DNA of 7,078 nucleotides from the NCBI GenBank assembly GCA_020217265.1, contig JAIWOS010000050.1:1-7078 (forward strand). The letters are read 5' to 3'. The notes beneath the pieces were generated by a model. The model worked only from the letters and a program-made list of their open reading frames with translations. It had not been told where the DNA came from and did no database searches. Below are positions 1 through 5,878 of the stretch, one piece after another; position 1 is the first letter of the stretch, and the number at the start of each line of letters is the position of its first letter. Made by a program: the position numbers and the translations under genes. This DNA is from Thiobacillus sp. Lineage in GTDB: Bacteria > Pseudomonadota > Gammaproteobacteria > Burkholderiales > Thiobacillaceae.

Positions 1-1565
1 CCATCGCGCGCGCGCTGGCGCGCCCCCTCGAAGACACGCTGCCGGCCGGCTGGCTGGCGGAACTGGGGCTTCCCGATTTCGAATCCAGCATCCGCCTGCT
101 GCACGAGCCGCCGCGCGAGGCGGCGCTGTTCGAGCTCGAATCGCGGCATCATCCCGCCTGGCGACGGCTGGCGTTCGACGAGCTGCTGGCGCAACAGCTT
201 TCGCTGGCGGCCGCTCGCGCCGCACGCCAGCGCGAGCGCACCCGGCCGCTGCCCGCCCAGCGGCGGCTGACCTCCGCCTTCCTCGATGCCTTGCCGTTTG
301 CACTCACCGACGCGCAGTCGCGCGCCTGGTCGGAGATCGCCGCAGACCTCGCCGCCCCGTTTCCGATGCGCCGCCTGTTGCAGGGCGACGTTGGCAGCGG
401 CAAGACGGTCGTCGCCGCGCTGGCCTGCCTGCAGGCGGTCGAGAACGGCTATCAGGCGGCCTTCATGGCACCGACCGAAATCCTCGCCGAGCAGCACGCC
501 GCCAAGCTTGCGCCACAGTTCGAGGCTCTGGGCGTGCGCTGCGCGTGGGTTTCCGGCAGCCAGCGCAAATCGCAACGCGCCGCCGCCTGGCGGGCCGTCG
601 CGGCGGACGAGGTGGACGTGGTGTTCGGTACCCACGCGCTGTTTCAGGAAGCGGGCAGCTTCGCCAGGCTGGGCATGGTCGTCGTCGACGAGCAGCACCG
701 CTTCGGCGTCGGCCAGCGTCTCGCGCTCGTGCAAAAGGGCAGCACGCCGCACCAGCTGATGATGAGCGCGACGCCGATTCCGCGCACGCTGGCGATGAGC
801 TTCTTCGCCGATCTCGACGTGTCGACCATCGACCAGTTGCCGCCGGGCCGCACGCCCATCGTCACCAAGCTGGTGAGCGCAGCCCGGCGCGACGACGTGC
901 TGGCGCGGGTGACGGACGCCTGCCTCGCGGGCGGTCAGGCGTACTGGGTATGTCCGCTGATCGAGGAATCCGAGAAATTGCAATTGCAGACCGCGGAGGA
1001 CACCTACGCCGCCCTCTCGTCGCAATTGCCGGAACTGCGCGTCGGCCTGGTGCACGGCCGTCTCAAGCCGGCCGACAAGCAGGCGGTAATGGAAAATTTC
1101 AAGCAGGGCACGATCGATCTGCTCGTCGCCACGACGGTCATCGAGGTCGGTGTCGACGTGCCGAACGCGGCGCTGATGGTGATCGAGCATGCCGAGCGCA
1201 TGGGCCTCGCCCAATTGCACCAGCTGCGCGGCCGGGTGGGGCGCGGCAGCCGCGAATCGGTGTGCGTGCTGCTGTACGAAACGCCGTTGTCGGAACTGGC
1301 GCGGGCCCGGCTCAAGGTCATCTACGAGTCGACCGACGGCTTCGAGATCGCGCGCCAGGATTTGCAGCTGCGCGGCCCCGGCGAGTTGCTGGGGCACCGC
1401 CAGAGCGGCCTGCCGATGCTGCGCTTTGCCGACCTGGAACGCGACGTGGCACTGCTCGAAGCCGCGCGCGATCTGGCGCGGCGCTGCCTTGCCGAAGCCC
1501 CCGAGGTCGCCGCGCGCCATGTAGAGCGCTGGATCGGCCAGCGCCAGGCGCTGTCGGGCATCTGA
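1..1565 (+). CDS. recG: ATP-dependent DNA helicase RecG (5' end missing)
   Basis: RecG remodels stalled replication forks and branch-migrates Holliday junctions using ATP. The reading frame (first full codon at base 3) is open from the left edge to the TGA at 1563-1565, giving about 520 residues. Family members are usually near 690, so the N-terminal wedge domain is largely outside the window. Visible superfamily 2 motifs are Walker A GDVGSGKT (bases 384-407), the DEQH box (690-701), SATPIPRT (motif III, from 768), VATTVIEVGVDVPNA (motif V) and QLRGRVGRG (motif VI). The DEQHRFGV and MSATPIPRTL forms separate RecG from PriA and Mfd. Near the C terminus, GELLGHRQSGLP is the RecG TRG signature that couples ATP hydrolysis to DNA translocation. 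No frameshift or missing catalytic residue is seen. ubiC begins 34 bases downstream on the same strand with no terminator between them, so partial co-transcription is likely (inference). Confidence 0.97.
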   Translation, partial: IARALARPLEDTLPAGWLAELGLPDFESSIRLLHEPPREAALFELESRHHPAWRRLAFDELLAQQLSLAAARAARQRERTRPLPAQRRLTSAFLDALPFALTDAQSRAWSEIAADLAAPFPMRRLLQGDVGSGKTVVAALACLQAVENGYQAAFMAPTEILAEQHAAKLAPQFEALGVRCAWVSGSQRKSQRAAAWRAVAADEVDVVFGTHALFQEAGSFARLGMVVVDEQHRFGVGQRLALVQKGSTPHQLMMSATPIPRTLAMSFFADLDVSTIDQLPPGRTPIVTKLVSAARRDDVLARVTDACLAGGQAYWVCPLIEESEKLQLQTAEDTYAALSSQLPELRVGLVHGRLKPADKQAVMENFKQGTIDLLVATTVIEVGVDVPNAALMVIEHAERMGLAQLHQLRGRVGRGSRESVCVLLYETPLSELARARLKVIYESTDGFEIARQDLQLRGPGELLGHRQSGLPMLRFADLERDVALLEAARDLARRCLAEAPEVAARHVERWIGQRQALSGI

Positions 1566-1572
1566 GCTGCGG

Positions 1573-1578
1573 CATAAT
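1573..1578 (+). promoter_or_regulatory. possible -10 element for ubiC-ubiA (CATAAT)
   Basis: CATAAT lies in the 34-base gap between recG and ubiC and differs from TATAAT at one base. A start of transcription near 1585 would leave a leader of about 15 bases before the ubiC ATG. No good -35 hexamer sits 16-18 bases upstream (the region reads GCTGTC), so this is a weak call. It would give the ubiquinone genes a promoter independent of recG. Confidence 0.3.
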
Positions 1579-1599
1579 CGACGCTTTCACTGCAGACGC

Positions 1600-2139
1600 A
1601 TGCTTGTGCACGATCAACGGCAGGGCTGGATTGCCCACCCCTACGCGATACCCCGGCCGCTGCGCCGCTGGCTCAGCGACCGCGGCTCGCTCACTCAGCG
1701 GCTGAAGTCCCGCTGCGCCACCTTCCGCGTGATGCCGTGCGCAACCGGACACGGCCGCCCGAACCCCGACGAAACGACCCTGCTCCGGCTGCCTGCCGGC
1801 ATGCGCGCCTACCTGCGCGAAGTGCTGCTGACCTGCGGCGAAACGCCACTGGTGTTCGCGCACAGCGTGCTGCCGCTGGCCGGGCTCAACGGCGGCTGGA
1901 ACGGCATCACCCGCCTCGGCAGCCGCTCGCTGGGCGAGGCGCTGTTCAGGAATCCGCGCATCACGCGGCGTAGCCTGGCCTATCGCCAGGTGCGCCCCGG
2001 GCATCCGCTGCATCGCGCGCTCGCTTCCCGCCTGCCCGCGGTGCCTCGCCGCCTGTGGGCGCGTCGCTCGGTGTTCTGCCTTAATGGCCACCCGCTGCTG
2101 GTGACCGAAGTTTTCCTTCCCGCCGTCGAAACCCTATGA
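1600..2139 (+). CDS. ubiC: chorismate pyruvate-lyase UbiC
   Basis: UbiC is a soluble enzyme that removes pyruvate from chorismate to give 4-hydroxybenzoate, the first committed step of ubiquinone synthesis. The product is 179 residues, against about 165 in E. coli. Family landmarks in order are W24-L25 with SLTQRL (30-35), YLREVLL with Arg73 matching the substrate-binding arginine, [11 protein letters not shown] (106-116), the RRSVF segment (155-159) and the C-terminal [10 protein letters not shown] with Glu170 matching the catalytic glutamate. These correspond to REILL, LGKTPLG, RRSRL and LLLTELFLP in E. coli UbiC. ATG 1600 is the only sensible start: no in-frame ATG, GTG or TTG lies between it and the recG stop, though GTG at codon 3 is an alternative. 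No clear Shine-Dalgarno sequence is seen. The 3' end overlaps ubiA by four bases, which fits UbiC handing product to the next enzyme. Confidence 0.93.
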   Translation: MLVHDQRQGWIAHPYAIPRPLRRWLSDRGSLTQRLKSRCATFRVMPCATGHGRPNPDETTLLRLPAGMRAYLREVLLTCGETPLVFAHSVLPLAGLNGGWNGITRLGSRSLGEALFRNPRITRRSLAYRQVRPGHPLHRALASRLPAVPRRLWARRSVFCLNGHPLLVTEVFLPAVETL

Positions 2140-2990
2140 CGCTTTCAGAACGCCTGACCCAATACGAAAAGCTGATGCGGCTGGACAAGCCCATCGGCAT
2201 CCTGCTGTTGTTGTGGCCCACGCTGTGGGGGCAGTGGCTCGCCAGCCACGGCCGTCCCGAATGGATCATCCTGTGGATTTTCGTCATGGGCGTGGTGCTG
2301 ATGCGCTCGGCCGGCTGCGTGATCAACGATTACGCCGACCGCGGGTTCGACCCGCACGTCGAGCGCACCAAAGACCGCCCGCTCGCCGCCGGCACGGTGT
2401 CGCCGAAGGAAGCCCTGCTGCTCGCCGCCGGCCTTGCACTTCTTGCCTTCCTGCTGATCCTGCCGCTCGACGCGCTGGTGTTGAAACTCTCGGTCGTGGC
2501 CTTGTTTCTCGCCGCGAGCTACCCCTTCACCAAGCGTTTTTTCGCGATCCCCCAGGCCTACCTCGGCATCGCCTTCGGCTTCGGCATTCCCATGAGCTAC
2601 GCAGCACTGTGGGGCGCGGTGCCGGCCGAGGCCTGGTGGCTGCTCGCCGCCAACGTGTTCTGGGCAATCGCCTACGACACCGAGTACGCCATGGTCGACC
2701 GGGCGGATGACCTCAGGATCGGCATCAAGACCTCGGCAATCACCTTCGGCCGCTACGACCTCGCCGCGATCGCCGTCTGCTATGTTGCCGCGCTGGCCAT
2801 CTTGGCCTGGGTCGGCTACGCGCGCAGCATCCGCTGGCCGTTCTACGCGGGGCTTGCCGCCGCCGCCGCCATCGCCGCCTATCACCTGTGGCTGATCCGC
2901 GCGCGCGAGCCGCGCGCCTGCTTTCGCGCCTTCCTGCACAACACCTGGTTCGGCGCAGCGATATTCGCCGGCATCGTGGCGAGTTATTGA
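2136..2990 (+). CDS. ubiA: 4-hydroxybenzoate polyprenyltransferase UbiA
   Basis: UbiA is an inner-membrane enzyme that attaches a long polyprenyl chain to carbon 3 of 4-hydroxybenzoate. The 284 residues match the usual length (about 290). Two Mg-diphosphate-binding aspartate motifs are intact: NDYADRGFD (64-72, Asp65, Asp68, Asp72) followed by [10 protein letters not shown], and [12 protein letters not shown] (181-192, Asp181, Asp188, Asp191). The N-terminal [18 protein letters not shown] is the typical bacterial UbiA opening. Hydrophobic segments at roughly 20-37, 44-62, 92-112, 115-130, 142-160, 165-180, 208-226, 236-254 and 268-284 suit the nine-helix fold. The ATG overlaps the ubiC stop as ATGA, and the upstream bases show no strong Shine-Dalgarno, so translation probably depends on ribosomes finishing ubiC (inference). 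KDRPLAAG and the C-terminal [12 protein letters not shown] favour the ubiquinone enzyme over haem O synthase or MenA. Confidence 0.95.
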   Translation: MTLSERLTQYEKLMRLDKPIGILLLLWPTLWGQWLASHGRPEWIILWIFVMGVVLMRSAGCVINDYADRGFDPHVERTKDRPLAAGTVSPKEALLLAAGLALLAFLLILPLDALVLKLSVVALFLAASYPFTKRFFAIPQAYLGIAFGFGIPMSYAALWGAVPAEAWWLLAANVFWAIAYDTEYAMVDRADDLRIGIKTSAITFGRYDLAAIAVCYVAALAILAWVGYARSIRWPFYAGLAAAAAIAAYHLWLIRAREPRACFRAFLHNTWFGAAIFAGIVASY

Positions 2991-3005
2991 TCCGCAACGA
3001 GCGAA

Positions 3006-3030
3006 CCTGACGGTGCGTGCCTGCGTCAGG
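3006..3030 (+). terminator. hairpin after ubiA, possible weak terminator
   Basis: CCTGACG (3006-3012) and CGTCAGG (3024-3030) form a perfect 7-base stem with an 11-base loop, 15 bases after the ubiA stop. No uninterrupted T tract follows (only GTTACGATTTC), so it is not a standard intrinsic terminator. It may stabilise the 3' end or act with Rho. A second possible hairpin lies at 3090-3113 (9 pairs including one G-U, 6-base loop) in the same convergent gap. The rest of 2991-3126 shows nothing else. Confidence 0.3.
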
Positions 3031-3126
3031 CCTGCGTTACGATTTCAAAAAGGGTTCGGATCAGAAAATCCAGGCAGACTTGATTGACGGGAAGCTCATG
3101 CACTTGAGTTTCCGGGGCCTTTCGCT

Positions 3127-4236
3127 TCAAAGCTGAACCCGCGCGGGAAAACTCAACACCAGATTCACCAGCTCGGCTTGCCGGTGTACCCCGGTTTTTC
3201 CAAAGATTGACTTCAGATGGGTTTTCACGGTGTTATCGCTCAGATTCAGCCGTTGCGCGACCCCTCTCGCTGAACCGGTTTCGAGCAAGGCGTTCAAAAC
3301 AATGCACTCCGCTGCCGTGAGCTCGTATCGTGCAACGACTGACTCGATACGCTCACGAACTATAGCCTCGGGATCGTGAATCAGGATTGCTTGTACTGGG
3401 TAACGCTCATCTGGCGTGTGAGTTTGGGGCGTGACACGGCTACGCATCGCCAGATAGGGAGCTTTTCCATCGCAGCGAGAGATCCGCAGCAAGGCCGGAG
3501 GAGCCGTTAAATCAAAAAGTTTTGTAAGCACGCGCTGCTCTTCGGCGTTCAAGGTGACCAGCCTGCCATCCAGCATACGTACACCGTCAGCACGCTGCAG
3601 TAACTCGTGTGCTGCGCGGTTGGCATACACGATCTGCCCATGAAGGTCGGCAAAAAACAGTGCTTCCGGGAATAAATCCACCGAAGCCTGCGCTATGCTC
3701 AGTTGGTGATCGCGCTGTGCCAGATGGAAATTTACTGCCGTTGCATGTTGCAAGTGAGGCAGCAGCTCTCGCAGGCGCTTGTGGTCGCGTTGAGAAAAAG
3801 CTTTGTCGGCTTCGCCACGATACATCGAGAAATGCACCGTCGGCACAATTGCATCGTGCGCGTCGTTGCGATGCAATACGCCGATCAATAGCTGTACGTA
3901 GTCGAAGCGCCTCAGGAAGTCCCGGTAAAACTCCGATTTGGAAAGCACCGGGCGCGGCACCAGCATATCGCCCGTGAGTATCTCGCCCGCTTGGGTATTG
4001 CGCGCATAACCGGCCTGCAACCAGATGTCTTTCCTGTGGTAATACCGGCCATATTCTGCAAGCGATTCCGGATGCATCCTGCAAGGCACCCATAAGCCAA
4101 ACGCTCCCGGCCTGGCTTGGTGCGACCACAACATGGCGCCCTTGCCGCCCAGCCAATCCAGCATTTCCCCCAATACAGCCTGCCATTGCCCCGGCTGCAT
4201 CGCACAGCCATAAATCGCGGAAATCAGCTCCGACAT
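3127..4236 (-). CDS. LuxR-type transcriptional regulator with PAS-like domain
   Basis: A 369-residue DNA-binding regulator whose target genes are unknown. The C-terminal LuxR/NarL-type HTH spans about 304-361: LTAAE at 306-310, then NLSDNTVKTHLKSIFGKTGV (331-350), with Glu310, Val337, Lys338, Lys347 and Glu355 at the conserved positions. Residues about 185-290 look like a PAS sensor fold (FFADLHGQIVYANRAAHELL). Residues 1-170 contain a YYHRKDIW...SEFYRDFLRRFDY pattern that I recall from other LuxR-family regulators of unknown ligand. I see no convincing acyl-homoserine-lactone domain and no phospho-receiver. ATG 4236 is chosen because GGGGGG (complement of 4244-4249) lies seven bases upstream; a TTG at 4251 would add five residues but would place that ribosome site inside the gene. 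GC content is visibly lower than in neighbours (about 53% in a counted 60-base line), suggesting acquisition by transfer. It faces ubiA tail to tail. Confidence 0.9.
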   Translation of the reverse strand: MSELISAIYGCAMQPGQWQAVLGEMLDWLGGKGAMLWSHQARPGAFGLWVPCRMHPESLAEYGRYYHRKDIWLQAGYARNTQAGEILTGDMLVPRPVLSKSEFYRDFLRRFDYVQLLIGVLHRNDAHDAIVPTVHFSMYRGEADKAFSQRDHKRLRELLPHLQHATAVNFHLAQRDHQLSIAQASVDLFPEALFFADLHGQIVYANRAAHELLQRADGVRMLDGRLVTLNAEEQRVLTKLFDLTAPPALLRISRCDGKAPYLAMRSRVTPQTHTPDERYPVQAILIHDPEAIVRERIESVVARYELTAAECIVLNALLETGSARGVAQRLNLSDNTVKTHLKSIFGKTGVHRQAELVNLVLSFPARVQL

Positions 4237-4243
4237 GATATAG

Positions 4244-4249
4244 CCCCCC
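4244..4249 (-). promoter_or_regulatory. ribosome binding site deciding the luxR-type gene start
   Basis: Six consecutive G on the minus strand lie seven bases before ATG 4236. This spacing suits a Shine-Dalgarno role and favours that ATG over the TTG at 4251, which sits upstream of the G run. Confidence 0.6.
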
Positions 4250-4278
4250 AAGCCTGGATTCGCCGTGTACCGTTGTTA

Positions 4279-4308
4279 TTGATATGGGAATTTTCATCTG
4301 TATATAAA
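4279..4308 (+). promoter_or_regulatory. sigma70-like promoter reading away from the luxR-type gene
   Basis: TTGATA (4279-4284) is followed after 18 bases by TATAAA (4303-4308), or after 16 bases by TATATA (4301-4306). Both hexamers are close to the TTGACA/TATAAT consensus in a local AT-rich patch of an otherwise GC-rich window. Transcription would start near 4313-4315 on the plus strand. There is no annotated plus-strand gene downstream, but a strong terminator lies about 140 bases further on. No comparable sigma70 promoter is visible for the luxR-type gene on the opposite strand, so its own promoter may need an activator or lie elsewhere. Confidence 0.45.
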
Positions 4309-4312
4309 CTTC

Positions 4313-4455
4313 AAGCCTCACTCGTTTGGGTGAATACAATTGACGGCAAGCGCTTGAAAATGGCTTCAGACTGCTTGACGATGCCCACAGGGTTTTTTAT
4401 TGGAGAGCAGTCTTCTCCTCCATGTATTACGGGGCACACGCCCCGTTTTTTTTTT
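4313..4455 (+). ncRNA. candidate small RNA between the luxR-type gene and the SPOR gene
   Basis: This is an inferred plus-strand RNA of about 140 bases, bounded by a promoter-like pair (4279-4308) and an intrinsic terminator (4429-4455). Seen internally: a 10-base palindrome CAAGCGCTTG (4347-4356); TTCAAGC (4310-4316) complementary to GCTTGAA (4352-4358); a CCC-ACA-GGG mini-hairpin followed by six T (4384-4398); and hairpin GGAGA/TCTCC (4402-4406 with 4414-4418), whose loop GCAGTCT (4407-4413) exactly complements AGACTGC (4368-4374). CTCCTCC (4415-4421) resembles the 16S anti-Shine-Dalgarno core and could pair with ribosome sites on mRNAs. No ORF with a ribosome site fits before the terminator. 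If the luxR-type mRNA starts upstream of 4313, this RNA is antisense to its leader. The family is not one I recognise; a spurious transcript is the alternative. Confidence 0.4.
4429..4455 (+). terminator. strong intrinsic terminator, plus strand
   Basis: ACGGGGC (4429-4435) and GCCCCGT (4440-4446) form a perfect GC-rich stem with an ACAC loop, followed directly by a run of ten T (4446-4455). On the minus strand the same hairpin is followed by AATAC, not by T, so the signal works only for plus-strand transcription. It lies 35 bases past the 3' end of the minus-strand SPOR gene, so it cannot end that gene. It implies a plus-strand transcript from 4300-4430. Confidence 0.85.
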
Positions 4456-4490
4456 GCTTCAAAATTTGAATGCACAAGCTTCCTGTCGCG

Positions 4491-5147
4491 CTATGACGGG
4501 CACGCCACCCGCGACTGCCGGCTGTTGGTGTAGGGCTGCTTGATGTCCGACAGCCCCTTCAGCGCGTCCGGGTCCTCACTCTTGATGACGAAATAGAAAT
4601 CGGTGCCCTGCTTGGGCACCGATTCCACGCGCGTGCCCAGCACGCCGCGGGCTTCCACCTCACGCACCCGCCGGGCCGCCGCTTCGGCGTTTGCGTAGAG
4701 CCCCAGCGACAGGGCGTTGCGCCAGGGGCCGGTCTTCACCACGAACGCGTCCTGCACACCGGCGGCGTTCAATTCCTTCAGCTTCTCGTTGGCCGACTGC
4801 GCGCTCGGCAAGGGCGGGAAAATGACCCAGCTGCGGGTATTCAGCGGGACTTCGGTGAACGACATCGCGCGCTCGCCGGCCAGGGCTTTCAATTGCTCGC
4901 GCACTTGCACAACTTCGCCAAGGCTGAGCCCCCGCCATTCGACGCACAGCGCGCGGGGCTGCGGCGCCGGCTGGCCCGGCATGACGTCCCCTGCGTCGGC
5001 GGGCCGTGTCGGGCTGGCGAGGCTCAACCGGTCGACATTGAGGGGCGCCTCCGTTTCCTCCCCCCCCAGCAGCCCGTGCGTCAGGGCGTAGATCACACCG
5101 GCCGCCGCGAGATTGAGCAGCAGCAGCGCCCCCACGATCCATTTCAT
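4491..5147 (-). CDS. membrane-anchored SPOR-domain-like protein
   Basis: A 218-residue protein of no assigned function. Residues 2-25 form one hydrophobic N-terminal segment (IVGALLLLNLAAAGVIYAL), presumably a membrane anchor with the rest in the periplasm. After a Pro/Ala-rich linker (about 45-65) comes CVEWRGLSLGEV (68-79), then a conserved block SWVIFPPLPSAQSANEKLKEL (106-126), and a SPOR-like repeat with GVQDAFVVKTGPWRNALSLGLY (130-151) followed by an alanine-rich helix. SPOR domains bind denuded peptidoglycan glycan strands; whether this divergent copy does is inference. ATG 5147 is preferred: it overlaps the coaX stop as ATGA and AAAGGAAG lies upstream. A TTG at 5174 would extend it by nine residues into coaX with no gain. 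It is last in birA-coaX-SPOR, an order I recall from other betaproteobacteria, though its link to cofactor metabolism is unexplained. Confidence 0.85.
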   Translation of the reverse strand: MKWIVGALLLLNLAAAGVIYALTHGLLGGEETEAPLNVDRLSLASPTRPADAGDVMPGQPAPQPRALCVEWRGLSLGEVVQVREQLKALAGERAMSFTEVPLNTRSWVIFPPLPSAQSANEKLKELNAAGVQDAFVVKTGPWRNALSLGLYANAEAAARRVREVEARGVLGTRVESVPKQGTDFYFVIKSEDPDALKGLSDIKQPYTNSRQSRVACPS

Positions 5148-5878
5148 ACCGCGTCTTCCTTTCTGGCTACGCAATCAAGGCCTTCGAGCACCAGCGCAGG
5201 CGCGGGCTCCGCCGGAACCGCCAGATGCGGCAAGAGCCATTCGGCATCGCCACCGGAGACGAGGCACCGCGGCGCCTCGGCACTTTGCGCAGCGAGACGC
5301 GCATATTGTGCTGCAATCGCGCCGGCCAGGGCGGCAACGAGGCCGCTTTCGACCGCGTCCTCGGTAGAGCGAGGGAAATCACGCCAGTTGCCGCTCCCCG
5401 TGCCGACGCGCGCGGTGCCCGCTTGCAGCGCGCCGCGCATCAAAGCCTTGCCCGGAACGATGAGGCCGCCAATGAAACGCCCCGTAGCGGTCATGGCATC
5501 GATCGTCACCGCGGTGCCCGCCGATACGACCAGGCATGCGGACTGTGTGCGCTTCCTTGCGCCGATCAGTGCCATCCAGCGGTCCACGCCCAGTTGCGCC
5601 GGCTGCGCGTAGCCGTTTTCGACGTCGTCAAAGCGCTCCCCCGCGCTGAGCCAGCGCGCAGGCACATTCGCCTGCTCAAGGCAGACCCTCAGGCGGATGG
5701 CATTTTCGTCGCGGGTCACGCTGGCGACGTAGGCGCGCGTTCCTGGGGTCAGCACAGCGGACAATCCTGACAAGTCAGCGTAGTCCGCCTGCCCCTGAGA
5801 CAGCCAGCGGGCGCCTTCGACCAGCGCCCATTTCAGGCGTGAGTTGCCGGCATCGAGCAGCAGACGGCGTGGGGTCAT
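5144..5878 (-). CDS. coaX: type III pantothenate kinase CoaX
   Basis: CoaX phosphorylates pantothenate with ATP, the first step of coenzyme A synthesis, in the cytoplasm. The 244 residues match the family length. ASKHA-fold motifs are in place: LLLDAGNSRLKW (6-17, Asp9 and Lys16 of the phosphate-binding loop), GYAQPAQLGVDRW (89-101, with Asp99 matching the catalytic aspartate), VVSAGTAVTIDA (117-128, Thr122, Thr125 and Asp127) and GGLIVPG (137-143), then FPRSTEDAVESG (168-179). Type III kinases need a monovalent cation and resist coenzyme A feedback, unlike the unrelated CoaA type; that is family knowledge. The ATG overlaps the birA stop as ATGA, with AAGG about seven bases upstream inside birA. 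The TGA in turn overlaps the SPOR gene start. The GAGCGF-like spacing of bacterial CoaX is intact and nothing suggests decay. Confidence 0.96.
   Translation of the reverse strand: MTPRRLLLDAGNSRLKWALVEGARWLSQGQADYADLSGLSAVLTPGTRAYVASVTRDENAIRLRVCLEQANVPARWLSAGERFDDVENGYAQPAQLGVDRWMALIGARKRTQSACLVVSAGTAVTIDAMTATGRFIGGLIVPGKALMRGALQAGTARVGTGSGNWRDFPRSTEDAVESGLVAALAGAIAAQYARLAAQSAEAPRCLVSGGDAEWLLPHLAVPAEPAPALVLEGLDCVARKEDAV

Noticed and set aside
545..1705. Long plus-strand ORF of 386 codons overlapping recG and ubiC.
   Set aside because: It is an arginine/alanine-rich out-of-frame shadow of recG, a usual artefact of high-GC sequence; recG has all family motifs.
2145..2939. Minus-strand ORF of 264 codons opposite ubiA.
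   Set aside because: It has glycine/glutamate/glutamine-rich low-complexity content that mirrors the ubiA codons; ubiA has intact catalytic motifs.
4237..4251. TTG 4251 as the start of the luxR-type gene.
   Set aside because: It would put the GGGGGG ribosome site inside the coding region; ATG 4236 has that site at correct spacing.
4414..4421. GGAGGAGA on the minus strand as the ribosome site of a small gene.
   Set aside because: No ATG, GTG or TTG follows at a usable distance on that strand.
4429..4455. Terminator for the birA-coaX-SPOR operon.
   Set aside because: On the minus strand the hairpin is preceded by A and followed by AATAC, with no T tract, so it is not functional in that direction.
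4330..4533. Plus-strand ORF running across the candidate small RNA (starts at GTG 4330 or ATG 4360).
   Set aside because: It reads through the strong terminator at 4429-4455 and into the antisense of the SPOR gene, has no ribosome site and no recognisable motifs.
5148..5174. TTG 5174 as the start of the SPOR-like protein.
   Set aside because: The ATG at 5147 forms the same ATGA overlap as the other operon junction, and the nine extra residues precede the membrane anchor without matching it.
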